From JAWKWH01 sp963669285 (GTDB lineage Bacteria; Pseudomonadota; Alphaproteobacteria; Rhizobiales; Rhizobiaceae), in the NCBI GenBank assembly GCA_963669285.2, contig CAXXSI010000016.1:186001-250000 (forward strand): 64,000 nt of DNA, given 5' to 3'. The translations under genes and the position numbers were made by a program. Shown here piece by piece: positions 43,868 through 53,478 of the stretch (position 1 is its first letter; the number at the start of each line of letters is the position of its first letter). Under the pieces are notes generated by a model. That model was given only the letters and a program-made list of their open reading frames with translations. It ran no database searches and was not told where the DNA came from.

Positions 43868-44829
43868 GCGGCAACCCCTTCGGGATTGCGCCGAGGATCA
43901 AGAAGCGCCTCCATCACCGCCATGCGGACGGCGACGCCCATTTCGACCTGCTCCTCGATGACGCTCTGCGGACCATCGGCAATGTCGGAAGCGATTTCCA
44001 CGCCGCGGTTCATGGGTCCGGGATGCATGACTAATGCATCCGGCCTGGCATGTTTGAGCTTTTCGGCGTCGAGACCGAAATAGCGGAAATATTCACGCGT
44101 AGAGGGTACGAATGATCCTTCCATGCGCTCGCGTTGCAGACGCAGCATCATCACAACATCGGCGTCGCGCAATCCATCGGCCATGTTGGTATGCACCTCC
44201 GCCCCCATCTGCTCGATTCCAGAGGGCAGAAGCGTTGTCGGTGCCACCGCGCGAACCCGTGCCCCCATTGCATTGAGCAGGATAATGTTCGAGCGGGCAA
44301 CGCGCGAATGGAGAATGTCGCCGCAAATCGCCACCGTCAGACCGGCGATATTGCCCTTGGAACGGCGTATGGTCAGGGTATCCAGAAGCGCTTGAGTCGG
44401 ATGCTCATGGGCGCCGTCTCCGGCATTGACCACCGAGCAGCCAACCTTTTGGGCCAGCAAGGCTGCAGCGCCCGCAGATGCGTGGCGGATGACGAGAATA
44501 TCCGGACGCATGGCGTTGAGGGTCATTGCCGTGTCGATCAGCGTTTCACCCTTTTTGACCGAAGAGCTTGCAACCGACATGTTCATGACATCGGCGCCCA
44601 ATCGTTTGCCTGCCAACTCGAACGAGGATTGCGTTCTGGTCGAGGCCTCGAAGAACAGGTTTATCTGTGTTCGGCCGCGCAGGCCCGATGTTTTCTTGTC
44701 CGACTTGCGCGAAATCGAAACGGCTGAATCGGCGCGGTCAAGCAGGATGGAAATGTCGTCGGGGGAAATATCGCGGATGCCGAGGAGATGGCGGTGTGGA
44801 AAAAGCGGGTAAGCTTGGTTCTCTGACAT
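43864..44829 (-). CDS. pyrB: Aspartate carbamoyltransferase catalytic subunit
   Basis: 321 aa. The carbamoyl-phosphate loop STRTQSSFELAGKRLGAD (Ser63-Thr66) and HPTQALLD identify ATCase. It commits carbamoyl phosphate and aspartate to pyrimidine synthesis. No regulatory subunit gene is present, consistent with the PyrB-PyrC' complex type. It heads the pyrB-pyrC'-plsY-dprA run. Confidence 0.97.
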   Translation of the reverse strand: MSENQAYPLFPHRHLLGIRDISPDDISILLDRADSAVSISRKSDKKTSGLRGRTQINLFFEASTRTQSSFELAGKRLGADVMNMSVASSSVKKGETLIDTAMTLNAMRPDILVIRHASAGAAALLAQKVGCSVVNAGDGAHEHPTQALLDTLTIRRSKGNIAGLTVAICGDILHSRVARSNIILLNAMGARVRAVAPTTLLPSGIEQMGAEVHTNMADGLRDADVVMMLRLQRERMEGSFVPSTREYFRYFGLDAEKLKHARPDALVMHPGPMNRGVEIASDIADGPQSVIEEQVEMGVAVRMAVMEALLDPRRNPEGVAA

Positions 44830-44944
44830 AGCAGGCGCTTGCTATAGGCGCGGTCGGCATGGTCTGCAAGCATGTTTGGTCCCTACACACCGAATTTTCG
44901 TCGCATCGGCCCAAAACAGCCGCTATGTATGAGCACTTGAGACT

Positions 44945-46609
44945 ATGACGCAAAAAACCGACATGGCGGGGCAAAGACAGTTGGAAAACGAAACAATCAA
45001 TCAACCGCCGCTGTTTGTCGGCGGAAACGCCTATCGCGATGATCCGCTTCTTGTTCAGCTTTGTGCCGGTATGGCGGAACCGGTTCGTCAGGAGTTGGAC
45101 AAGCACGGCCGTTTCGTCAGGACCTCCGAAGCGCAGGATCTCGCTCGCCTGGCCAATACTGAGATGCCGCGACTTAAAACCCACGACCGCCAGGGCAGGC
45201 GCCTCGATCAGGTTGAGTTCCATCCGGCGTATCACGCGCTGATGCGCCGCTCTATCGGGATGGGGCTGCATGCATCGATCTGGGAAGAAAACAACACGGA
45301 AGCCGGGGTACGGCACCAGGCCCGGGCTGCCAGGTTCTACCTGACTGCAGAAATGGAATGCGGACATCTGTGTCCCATCACGATGACCAATGCTTCGCTG
45401 GCCGCTTTGATGGCAACGCAGCCGCTTTTTCGTGAGTGGGCGCCACGAATCATCGCACGCAAATACGATTCAAGTCACAAGCCGGCGAGCGAGAAGGCCG
45501 GTCTGACCATCGGTATGGGGATGACGGAGAAGCAGGGCGGTACCGACGTTCGCGCCAATCTGACCCGCGCCGAGCCGGCTGAAAACGGATTGCACCGTAT
45601 TACCGGTCACAAATGGTTCATGTCTGCGCCGATGTGCGATGCTTTTCTGATACTGGCACAGGCTGAGGCGGGACTGTCGTGTTTTCTCATCCCACGCATG
45701 ATTGGCGCCGACACCAACAATGGTTTGGAGTTTCAAAGGCTCAAGGAGAAGCTGGGAAACCGGTCCAACGCCTCTTCGGAAGTGGAGTTCCGCGGATCGC
45801 TCGGCCAGATGGTCGGTGCGCCGGGGAAGGGCGTATCGACCATCATGGATATGGTCACCTTGACCCGGCTTGACTGCATCGTGGCGTCGGCGGGCATTAT
45901 GCGCGCGGCAATGGCGGAAGCGGTTCATCACGTACGCCACCGTGAGGTTTTCGGCAAAACCCTGATCGATCAACCGCTGATGACGCGGGTACTGGCGGAT
46001 ATGGCACTCGACGTCGCCGCGGCCACGGCACTGTCATTCAGGCTGGCCCGCTCTTTCGACGAAGCCGCCAACAGCCGGGCGGAAGCGGCGTTTGCTCGCG
46101 CCATGACACCCGCGGTCAAATACTGGATTTGTAAACTGGTGCCCGCCATCACCTACGAGGCCATGGAGTGCCTCGGCGGCAATGGTTATGTCGAAGATTC
46201 GCCGATGACGCGTCACTATCGCGAGGCACCGCTAAACGCGATATGGGAGGGATCGGGGAACGTCATGGCGCTGGACGTGATGCGTGTGCTGGAGCGGGGC
46301 AGGGGTCTGTTCGATGAAGTGCTTGGATCGCTCGAAGCCGAGCTCGGTGAAAAGGGCGCCGCCACGATCGGGGTTTTGCACGCGGCAATCGACGTCGCAG
46401 TGACCGATGAAGGTTCCGCACGCATCTTGACCGAACAACTGGCACTAGCCGCAGCGGCTGCGGAGTTGAAGCGTCTTGGCGTTGACCGACTGGCCGACGC
46501 GTTTATCGACACCAGGCTTGGCGGGCAGTGGCGCAACACCTATGGCATGCTCGATGCGCGCCACGACAGCCGTGCAATCATCGATCTGCTCTACGCACCG
46601 GCCAAATAG
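44945..46609 (+). CDS. AidB-like acyl-CoA dehydrogenase
   Basis: 554 aa. Acyl-CoA dehydrogenase fold with the AidB-type extended N-terminus (NQPPLFVGGNAYRDD), GMGMTEKQGGTDVR in the FAD region and ECLGGNGYVEDSPMTRHYREAPLNAIWEG near the C-terminus. AidB proteins bind DNA and are linked to alkylation protection in E. coli. No ada gene or LexA box is near, so an ordinary isovaleryl-CoA-dehydrogenase-like role is also possible. Its last 19 nt overlap the convergent AEC gene. Confidence 0.87.
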   Translation: MTQKTDMAGQRQLENETINQPPLFVGGNAYRDDPLLVQLCAGMAEPVRQELDKHGRFVRTSEAQDLARLANTEMPRLKTHDRQGRRLDQVEFHPAYHALMRRSIGMGLHASIWEENNTEAGVRHQARAARFYLTAEMECGHLCPITMTNASLAALMATQPLFREWAPRIIARKYDSSHKPASEKAGLTIGMGMTEKQGGTDVRANLTRAEPAENGLHRITGHKWFMSAPMCDAFLILAQAEAGLSCFLIPRMIGADTNNGLEFQRLKEKLGNRSNASSEVEFRGSLGQMVGAPGKGVSTIMDMVTLTRLDCIVASAGIMRAAMAEAVHHVRHREVFGKTLIDQPLMTRVLADMALDVAAATALSFRLARSFDEAANSRAEAAFARAMTPAVKYWICKLVPAITYEAMECLGGNGYVEDSPMTRHYREAPLNAIWEGSGNVMALDVMRVLERGRGLFDEVLGSLEAELGEKGAATIGVLHAAIDVAVTDEGSARILTEQLALAAAAAELKRLGVDRLADAFIDTRLGGQWRNTYGMLDARHDSRAIIDLLYAPAK

Positions 46610-47529
46610 GTCGCAATCGCCAACACGGCCGGAATAGAGAAGAAGGAAACAAGCGTCTGCATCGTGGTGATCGCCGCATACAACTCGGCATCGCCACCGA
46701 GTTGCCGTGCCAGCAGATATCCGTTCATGGCCGTCGGTACCGCCGCGCAAAGTGACAGGTACAGCAATTGCGGGCCTTCCAATCCCAGAGCAATGGCCAG
46801 ACCGATCATGATTACGGGATAGGCGATGAGTTTCGTAAACACAGGCAACCAGATCGCAAACCTAGGGCGGAACAGATCGGCCGGGCGAAGGCCGGCACCG
46901 ATTGCAATCAGGCCCATACCGAGTGCGGCTCTTCCGACCAGATCGAGGGTCTGGTTCAGCGGTTCATAGAAACCGAACGGCTGCGCACGGATCAGGATCG
47001 CCGCCAGCGACGCCAGAACCAAAGGATTGGTTGCCATCTTGGCGGCAATGCTGGACCAGTTGGCCTTCGATTGGGCGAACTTCACGATGACCGATATCGA
47101 GGCGATATTGATCGGGATAATGATTGCCGCCATCATCAAGGCGACGACGGCCAGCCCTTCCGGTGGGAACAGTTTTTGGGCAACCGCGAAGGCCATGAAA
47201 CCGTTCCAGCGGATCGTCGATTGAAAAACGGTCGAAAACTCGCTGTGCGCGACGAGGTTCGTCCTGCTCAACAGCGGCCAAAGCGACAGCGCCAGCGCGG
47301 TGACGATCACAAACGCCCCGGCCATGGTGAAAAAAATCGTATTGAGGCTCAATCTTGAAAAATCGGCGTTGACGATCGTCACAAAAAGCAGCGCTGGATA
47401 CAGAAACCAGAAGCCGAGCTGCTCCAGGCCTGTCCAGGCGCGCTGATCGACCAGCGGAACCCGCCGCAGGAGATTCCCGGCCACGATCAGCAGAAATATC
47501 GGTAAAATGCTCTCGAACGTCGCAAACAT
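46591..47529 (-). CDS. AEC-family (auxin efflux carrier-like) transporter
   Basis: 312 aa with about ten membrane helices. Family features: PIFLLIVAGNLLRRVPLVD at the N-terminus and LAIALGLEGPQLLYLSLCAAVPTA near the C-terminal half. Bacterial members export or import dicarboxylates such as malate; the substrate here is unknown. ATG 47529 begins at the first helix; the longer frame is rejected. Confidence 0.86.
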   Translation of the reverse strand: MFATFESILPIFLLIVAGNLLRRVPLVDQRAWTGLEQLGFWFLYPALLFVTIVNADFSRLSLNTIFFTMAGAFVIVTALALSLWPLLSRTNLVAHSEFSTVFQSTIRWNGFMAFAVAQKLFPPEGLAVVALMMAAIIIPINIASISVIVKFAQSKANWSSIAAKMATNPLVLASLAAILIRAQPFGFYEPLNQTLDLVGRAALGMGLIAIGAGLRPADLFRPRFAIWLPVFTKLIAYPVIMIGLAIALGLEGPQLLYLSLCAAVPTAMNGYLLARQLGGDAELYAAITTMQTLVSFFSIPAVLAIATYLAGA

Positions 47530-47690
47530 TGGTAGGGCAAACAGCCTGGTTGAATTGTGTAACCGGATTATGCCTTTAACATCGGTACCGCAATCCACAG
47601 ACCGGCATCGGCGTTAACCTTAACAAAACCTTTCAATTGCGGCGGGCGGTAAATGAGACCAGTGTTGGAGGTGATGAAAGCGGCCGTCAA

Positions 47691-48248
47691 ATGATCCGGA
47701 TTCTGACATTTTCCCTGTCCCTCTACTGGCTTGCTTTCTTTGGCAGCCATGCGGTTGCTGCGTTAATGGCGAGCCAGTACGGATTGCCGAGCGCTTTCAG
47801 CTTGCTGAACTCAGGATTTCCCGGGGTGGGTCAACTGGTCGCCGGTTCACCGGCGGTCAGCCTGGGATTCGCCTGCCTGTTTTTTCTTGCGGCGGCGATG
47901 TTCTTGTGGATGCTTTTGGCATCACTCCTGTCGAAGGGCGAACGATCCGGGCAGTTTCAAAGCATCGCAAACCACACAACATCTCTAGCTGGCATTGCAC
48001 TTGCGTTCATGTTCGTGGCTGCAACGTTCAATCCGTCGGCCGAACTGTTCCAGTCGATCAGCCTGCATGTGGCTGGACTTGCGGGCAGTTACGCCGCGAT
48101 ATCAGTCGAGTTTTTGACACAACCGTCTGACAACAAGGATGGCGAAATGGCGGACCTTGCCAGGGTGAAGGCGCTGCAAGCCACCCACAGCGCGTTGTTG
48201 TCGCGGATCTCCGGTCGCGAACCGGCGGGCCCCAAGGAGTTTGGCTGA
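47691..48248 (+). CDS. Hypothetical membrane protein, 185 aa
   Basis: No family recognised. About four hydrophobic helices (IRILTFSLSLYWLAFFG, PAVSLGFACLFFLAAAMF, LAGIALAFMFVAATF, LHVAGLAGSYAAISVEF) followed by a soluble tail. It is followed with a TGATG overlap by the DUF6105-like gene, suggesting the two membrane proteins act together. The start at 47691 is uncertain. Confidence 0.6.
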   Translation: MIRILTFSLSLYWLAFFGSHAVAALMASQYGLPSAFSLLNSGFPGVGQLVAGSPAVSLGFACLFFLAAAMFLWMLLASLLSKGERSGQFQSIANHTTSLAGIALAFMFVAATFNPSAELFQSISLHVAGLAGSYAAISVEFLTQPSDNKDGEMADLARVKALQATHSALLSRISGREPAGPKEFG

Positions 48249-48604
48249 TGCGTTATGTATTGATCTTCTGGGCGGCGCCAATGGGCATGTTTTGGGGCTG
48301 GTATTACCTGTCCTACCACGACATCAATTTCGGCACGGTTTATTTCAGCCGGCTATTGCATGACTTCGCGTTTGGATTCTATGCCCAAATCCTCAATCAA
48401 TATGCGGGCATGAATATCGAAGCCAGCGCCATACCTGCCATGATTGCACGTGCCTGTGTGATCGATACGCTGCTGATCATGGCGATCCTGGCATTTCGCC
48501 GCCGCAAACGCATTATCAACTGGTGGCGCCAGCGGCGAAACGTCAATCAGGCGGATTATCGCGGCGAATTGCTTGAAGCCGGTCGAGAACCCCTTGAAGG
48601 ATGA
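48248..48604 (+). CDS. DUF6105-like small membrane protein
   Basis: 118 aa with two membrane segments (VLIFWAAPMGMFWGWYYLS and AMIARACVIDTLLIMAILAF) and a basic C-terminal tail. The N-terminus FWAAPMGMFWGWYYLSYHD is characteristic of a rhizobial family of unknown function. Start overlaps the preceding gene by one base; its last 62 nt overlap the 3' end of ruvX on the other strand. Confidence 0.75.
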   Translation: MRYVLIFWAAPMGMFWGWYYLSYHDINFGTVYFSRLLHDFAFGFYAQILNQYAGMNIEASAIPAMIARACVIDTLLIMAILAFRRRKRIINWWRQRRNVNQADYRGELLEAGREPLEG

Positions 48605-49058
48605 AGGCCGCCGCGGCCGAATCGATCCTTTCGCCCCGTTTGCCTCGTGATACATCCATATCGATCAGCGCGCGTTCAGCCGCGACCGTCGAAAGCCGTT
48701 CGTCCCACAACACGAATGGCAGTTCGGATATGCGCTCGAAATTGCGCACGAACGCTCGGACAGCCTGAGAACGCGGGCTTTCGCTGCCGTCCATGTTGAC
48801 GGGCAGGCCAATGACGAAGGCGACCACCTGATCATCGGCGACCGTGGCAAGCAGCGCGGCGGCGTCGGTTGAAAACTTTTTGCGCCGGATGAGTGGTCTG
48901 GGATGGGCGAATTTGAGCGAGCGATCGCTGACCGCCAGGCCGATCGTCTTGCTGCCCAGATCAAGACCGGCGATGACTCCTCCGCTGGAAGTCAGGCCGG
49001 TTAGCTCTTCGACTGTCGCCAGCGGCATGGGATTCTGCTTTCCTTTGACAATTGTCAT
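48543..49058 (-). CDS. ruvX: Holliday junction resolvase-like nuclease YqgF
   Basis: 171 aa. RNase H-like fold with GLDLGSKTIGLAVSD (first catalytic Asp), FVIGLPVNMDGS, LPFVLWDERLSTVAAERAL and IDSAAAAFILQG. YqgF acts in 16S rRNA processing and possibly junction resolution. ATG 49058 starts near the conserved core. It is divergent from the UPF0173 gene. Confidence 0.92.
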   Translation of the reverse strand: MTIVKGKQNPMPLATVEELTGLTSSGGVIAGLDLGSKTIGLAVSDRSLKFAHPRPLIRRKKFSTDAAALLATVADDQVVAFVIGLPVNMDGSESPRSQAVRAFVRNFERISELPFVLWDERLSTVAAERALIDMDVSRGKRGERIDSAAAAFILQGVLDRLQAIRRDNPPD

Positions 49059-49105
49059 TGGACTTCTATCCTCGAGTAATCCGAAAATCGAGGAGATTGG
49101 CACCC

Positions 49106-49813
49106 ATGAAACTCACCTGGTACGGCCATTCGGCATTTCGCATAGATGAAGGCGACGTTTCGATCCTGATCGATCCGTTTCTGACGGGTAATCCAACCTG
49201 GGGCAAGGGCTGGGAGGAGGCTGCGGACGGTGTAACGCATGTGCTTTTGACCCACGGCCACAACGATCACGTTGGCGATGCGGCCGATATTCTCAAGGCC
49301 ACCGGCGCCATGCTTGTCGCCAATTTCGAAATCTGCATGTTCCTGGTTGGCCAGGGTGTCGATGATACCAAGATCAACCCCGGCAACCATGGCGGCACCG
49401 TCGATTGTGGCGGCTTTACCACGACATTCGTAAATGCCGTTCATTCCTCTTCGTTCGGCGAGGATGGCGGCCGAAATCTCTACCTCGGCAATCCCAACGG
49501 CCTTGTGCTGCATTTTGCCGACGGCCAGTCGCTCTATCACATGGGCGACACGGATATTTTCGGCGACATGGCGCTGATCGAGGAATTGCATAAACCCGAT
49601 ATCGGCCTGGTGCCGGTCGGCGACCGGTTCACCATGGGCGGCGCCGTCGCAGCCCTGGCGTGCCTGCGCTATTTCAACTTCAAAAGCGTGGTTCCGTGCC
49701 ATTTCGGCACCTTCCCGATCATCGATCCCGATGCGTCGAAATTCGCCGCCGCGATGGAAGGTGCGAAGACACAGGTGGTACTGCCGGAAGCGGGCAAGGC
49801 CATAGAAATTTGA
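49106..49813 (+). CDS. UPF0173-family metal-dependent hydrolase
   Basis: 235 aa, metallo-beta-lactamase fold. The dinuclear metal motif THGHNDHVGD is at residues 49-58; MKLTWYGHSAF, MGDTDIFGDM and VPCHFGTFP are further signatures. Reaction unknown. GAGGAG lies upstream of the ATG at 49106. Confidence 0.93.
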   Translation: MKLTWYGHSAFRIDEGDVSILIDPFLTGNPTWGKGWEEAADGVTHVLLTHGHNDHVGDAADILKATGAMLVANFEICMFLVGQGVDDTKINPGNHGGTVDCGGFTTTFVNAVHSSSFGEDGGRNLYLGNPNGLVLHFADGQSLYHMGDTDIFGDMALIEELHKPDIGLVPVGDRFTMGGAVAALACLRYFNFKSVVPCHFGTFPIIDPDASKFAAAMEGAKTQVVLPEAGKAIEI

Positions 49814-49907
49814 GCGAGAAACAAGACCGCCCGGTTCGGTCTGTGCTGCGCGCCGTGAAACCCTTCAGCGGAGAACGAGCCGTTCCGCGTGTCCCCTGGA
49901 CGGCGTG

Positions 49908-51212
49908 ATGTTCACCCGGAAACTGGGCAGTTTCGAGCAGACTTTGGCGATGATGGACGGTTTCGTCCCGGTCTTGTTCGTCGGCGTGCTGCGGCTCACC
50001 AACGGACCTTCCGCCGATCAGCTGCGCGGAGCAATCGGCAGACTGCAAACCAGGCATCCGCTATTGCGCGTCAGCATCGTCGACCGCGAGGACGGTCCGA
50101 TGTTTCAAGAATGGGATGATGAGATAGGCGTGCCGTTGGTTGTGCTGGCGCGGGACGGGCCGGATCATTGGCGCGGTGTTGCGGAAACAGAATTGAACCG
50201 GCCATTGGACACGGCAACACCGCCCCTGTTCAGGTTCACCTATCTGACGGGCGAGCCGGACAGTGAGTTGGTATTTACATTTCACCACACAATCATAGAC
50301 AGCCGCGCCGGTGTTTCTCTGGTTGATGAAATGCTGGCACTGTGTGCGGGGATAGACGCATCGGCTGACGCGGCACTGCCATTGAACCCCTTGCCGGCGA
50401 TGGAGGATCTTTATCCGCAGCGGCTTTCGGGATGGCGACGACCTATGCATGTCGCGCGCTATCTTGTGGATCAACTGATCGGTGAGGCCAAGTATCGGCG
50501 TGGCCTGAAGCGGCGCCAGATTGTGCACAAAAGCACCAGCAGCAAGAACCGTGTTGTGACCACCACATTGCCGGCCGGCGCCACCCGCGCAATCGTGCGC
50601 GCCGCGCGCAAGCGTCGGATGCCGCTGAACAGCCTGTTGAACGCGGCATTGCTGATTAGCGTTGCGCGTCATCGTTACCGTGGAATGCGGGTGCCGATGC
50701 GCGGCCTGTCATTTGCCGATATGCGGCCATACCTTCAGCCGCCACCTGCCGGAAGGGACATGGGCGTCTACATTTCGATGCTGCCTTACACAGTCGAAAT
50801 GGCGCCGGAAAAGAATGCCTGGCAACTGGCCAGCGACATTAGCGGCCAAATCTACGCGGCGACCAAGGGCGACGACAAGTTTCTCGCGCCTTTGTTGGGC
50901 AAGAGGCTCATTGCCATGTTGATTTCCAGGCGTTCCATGCGCCTCGGCATGGCGGCACTCAGCTACGCCGGACCGATCAAGCTTGCCACCCGCTACGGCG
51001 CCATCAAGGTGCGCGGACTGTCGGGATTCATTGCCAACAATGTCCTGGGGCCTGAAATTGCCACCTTCGGTACAATTCAGGACAATCGGCTGACCATGGA
51101 TTTCCTCTACCTTGACGCTGACATGAATGCGGATGAGGCTCAGGCCATTGTCGATGAGGTTGTCGGATTGCTCAAATCGCCGAAAAACACTGGGGGGAAA
51201 GGGGGCGTATGA
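49908..51212 (+). CDS. Condensation-domain-like acyltransferase
   Basis: 434 aa. The catalytic HHxxxD motif of NRPS condensation domains and PapA-type acyltransferases is present as FHHTIIDS (His126, His127, Asp131), with an N-terminal LRAAI-like helix pair (ADQLRGAIGRLQTRHPLLR) and a long C-terminal lobe. Such enzymes transfer an acyl chain from a carrier protein to an amine or alcohol. The next gene encodes a carrier protein and overlaps by 4 nt. The acceptor is unknown. ATG 49908 or the GTG at 49905 may be used. Confidence 0.82.
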   Translation: MFTRKLGSFEQTLAMMDGFVPVLFVGVLRLTNGPSADQLRGAIGRLQTRHPLLRVSIVDREDGPMFQEWDDEIGVPLVVLARDGPDHWRGVAETELNRPLDTATPPLFRFTYLTGEPDSELVFTFHHTIIDSRAGVSLVDEMLALCAGIDASADAALPLNPLPAMEDLYPQRLSGWRRPMHVARYLVDQLIGEAKYRRGLKRRQIVHKSTSSKNRVVTTTLPAGATRAIVRAARKRRMPLNSLLNAALLISVARHRYRGMRVPMRGLSFADMRPYLQPPPAGRDMGVYISMLPYTVEMAPEKNAWQLASDISGQIYAATKGDDKFLAPLLGKRLIAMLISRRSMRLGMAALSYAGPIKLATRYGAIKVRGLSGFIANNVLGPEIATFGTIQDNRLTMDFLYLDADMNADEAQAIVDEVVGLLKSPKNTGGKGGV

Positions 51213-51433
51213 GCGTTGCCGAAGACATCAAGGCCCTCGTGCGCCTGCAGTTGGGTATCGCCAGTGTTGAGGCCGATCAGGTGTTGACCGAAGATCTCGG
51301 CGCGGTATCGGCCGATATCCTCAATATCGTTGTCGCTATCGAAGACAAGTACGATATCGAGATCGAGGAGAGCGCCCTGGCGGATGCCCGTACCGTGGCG
51401 GATCTAATCGGCCTCGTTGAATCCGGTAAATAG
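51209..51433 (+). CDS. Acyl carrier protein
   Basis: 74 aa, four-helix carrier fold. The attachment site reads LGAVSADILNIV, with Ser34 in place for phosphopantetheine although the usual DSL is altered to VSA. AIEDKYDIEIEESAL and TVADLIGLV complete the pattern. It is not the fatty-acid-synthase AcpP (which keeps DSL) but a dedicated carrier sandwiched between acyltransferase and ligase genes. Confidence 0.87.
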   Translation: MSVAEDIKALVRLQLGIASVEADQVLTEDLGAVSADILNIVVAIEDKYDIEIEESALADARTVADLIGLVESGK

Positions 51434-51441
51434 CGATCATC

Positions 51442-53040
51442 ATGCCTGCACCGGATGTCTCGACACTGATCGAATTGCTCGAGTACAGGGCACGGCATTC
51501 ACCCGCCAGGATGGCGTTTGAATTCGGCGGCAACAGTGTCACCTACGAAGCGCTGTGGCGGCACGTAAACAGGTTTGCCGCGCATTTGGTGTCGCTGCAG
51601 GCAGCACGCGGTGACCGGGTGGCGATATTGATGCCCAATGGCCCCGATTTCTTTTTCGCGTTTTACGGCGCACAGCGCGCCGGTGCGATCCCGGTGCCGC
51701 TGTATCCCGAGCTTGGCCCGGAACGGATCGTGTCCTATGCCGGCCAGTGTGGTGCGCGTATCATCTTCCTCGGCGCTGGACTGGATGACGAGCGGGCCGG
51801 CAAACTGCGACAGGCCTGCAGCGATGGTGAGTTGGTCGTAACCGTGCCGGAAGACGTGGTGGTAAGTGACTGCAACATCGCGTTTCCCGACATATCATCG
51901 TCGGACACCGCGTTCATTCAGTACACCTCCGGCAGCACCGGCGACCCCAAAGGCGTGGTAATTTCACATGACAACCTGCTGACCAACATTCGCCAAATGG
52001 TCGAAGCCATGCGGATTACGACCGAGGATATCTTTGTCAGCTGGCTGCCGGTCCATCACGATATGGGATTGATCCTGAAGACCATGGTTCCATTCTATCT
52101 CGGTCTTGATCTGCACCTGTTGGAGACCGATCTGAACCACACAAGCGCGTGGCTGAAAGCCATTGAGGCCCACAAGGCGACCTTCACGGCGTCGCCTGAT
52201 TTCGGCTACCGCCTGTGCCTGCGCCAAATACGTGATCCGTCCCGTTTCGACCTGACATCGCTACGGATGGCGGTGAACGCAGCCGAACCTGTCCGGCGGA
52301 CCACGATCGAGGCATTTGAGCGCGCTTTTGGTCTCCGCAACGTTGTTACGCCCGCCTATGGGCTGGCCGAGGCCACCGTCGGCGTTTCATGCTGGCCACC
52401 TGGCCGGCCAATCAAGACGGATAGTCACGGCAATGTCTCCGCCGGGCGACCGTTCAATGGCATCAGTGTTGCCATTGTCGAAAACGGAGAGCCGGCTGAA
52501 ACCGGCCTCGTCGGTGAGATCGCCGTCAAGAGCACAGCATTGCCGCATGGCTATTTCGACAATGATACGGCCAACCAGGCCTTGTTCTGGCGCAGCGACC
52601 ACATCCTGACCGGTGACCTCGGATATATCGATGAGGAAGGCGATCTGTTTATCGCCGGACGCAAGAAGAACATCATCATCCTGTCCGGCCGCACGATATA
52701 CAGTCGCGAAGTCGAGGAAATTGCCGACGGCGTGCCTCCGGTGAGACGGGCGGCTGCGGTCGGTATCGACAGAAAGCGGCTTGAAGGGGAGCAGATCTAT
52801 GTGTTCGCCGAAATGCGGCCTTCAGCCGTCGGCACGACGGAAAAGCGCGAAGCGACGGTGCGGTCGATCGTTGGTGCTATATTTCGCCAGCTCGGTGTGC
52901 GGCCGGGCAGGGTTTACCTCGTCAAACCCAGGACCATCCCCTTAACCGATAATGGCAAGGTGCGACACGCTCACCTGCGCCAAGCCTATCTGGATGGGAC
53001 GCTGGTTGGCGAAGGACGGATCCTGTTTCCGGACTACTGA
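51442..53040 (+). CDS. Fatty acyl-AMP ligase-like adenylating enzyme
   Basis: 532 aa, ANL superfamily. P-loop YTSGSTGDPKG (161-171), SWLPVHHDMGLI (typical of fatty acyl-AMP ligases), AYGLAEATVG, TGDLGYIDEEGDLFIAGR and a C-terminal LTDNGKVRH with the catalytic Lys. It should activate a fatty or related acid as the adenylate and load it on the adjacent carrier protein. It begins 8 nt after the carrier gene. Chain preference is unknown. Confidence 0.86.
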   Translation: MPAPDVSTLIELLEYRARHSPARMAFEFGGNSVTYEALWRHVNRFAAHLVSLQAARGDRVAILMPNGPDFFFAFYGAQRAGAIPVPLYPELGPERIVSYAGQCGARIIFLGAGLDDERAGKLRQACSDGELVVTVPEDVVVSDCNIAFPDISSSDTAFIQYTSGSTGDPKGVVISHDNLLTNIRQMVEAMRITTEDIFVSWLPVHHDMGLILKTMVPFYLGLDLHLLETDLNHTSAWLKAIEAHKATFTASPDFGYRLCLRQIRDPSRFDLTSLRMAVNAAEPVRRTTIEAFERAFGLRNVVTPAYGLAEATVGVSCWPPGRPIKTDSHGNVSAGRPFNGISVAIVENGEPAETGLVGEIAVKSTALPHGYFDNDTANQALFWRSDHILTGDLGYIDEEGDLFIAGRKKNIIILSGRTIYSREVEEIADGVPPVRRAAAVGIDRKRLEGEQIYVFAEMRPSAVGTTEKREATVRSIVGAIFRQLGVRPGRVYLVKPRTIPLTDNGKVRHAHLRQAYLDGTLVGEGRILFPDY

Positions 53041-53139
53041 TTTCGCCCAAGGTGACTTGTTCCGGTTGAACTACACGGGTTGTGCAGGAGGGTGGCGCAA
53101 TCGCCGCCCTCCACACGCATCGCAAGTCCGGTCAGCTTC

Positions 53140-53478
53140 TTAGGATGGCGGTTGATAGTCGACGCCGGAGCTGTTGACGATCTTGGCGGCAGCTACCATG
53201 TCTGCGGCCGAATAGAGGACGGTGGTTCTGACGTTGGCAAGCGCTCCACCCATGACGGCGGCGACAACCGTGGCCAGATATTCCGCATTGCTGGGTGCTT
53301 CTGCGATCAGCATGGCATGGAAGCCATCGGGATCTCCGAAAATGCCATAAAATCCGTGCAATTTGCCACCGGTCGATTCCACAGCCTTGCGCGCGACTTC
53401 CTCGCGGTTGGAGCCCGATTTCACGATCGCGGCAACTGCCTCTGGCGTGTACTGGATCTTGAAACAGTATAAACCCAT
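53140..53478 (-). CDS. GYD-domain protein
   Basis: 112 aa. MGLYCFKIQYTPEAVAAIVK, HGFYGIFGDPDGFHAMLIAE and AAKIVNSSGVDYQPP match the GYD family (ferredoxin-like dimers, function unknown). AGGGA precedes the ATG 53478. A longer frame is open but lacks family similarity. It is convergent with the acyl-ligase gene. Confidence 0.87.
   Translation of the reverse strand: MGLYCFKIQYTPEAVAAIVKSGSNREEVARKAVESTGGKLHGFYGIFGDPDGFHAMLIAEAPSNAEYLATVVAAVMGGALANVRTTVLYSAADMVAAAKIVNSSGVDYQPPS

Noticed and set aside
47673..47694. Six-codon frame behind GGAGG just before the 185-aa membrane gene
   Set aside because: Too short to support; it may simply reflect the ribosome binding site of the membrane gene, whose start is uncertain.
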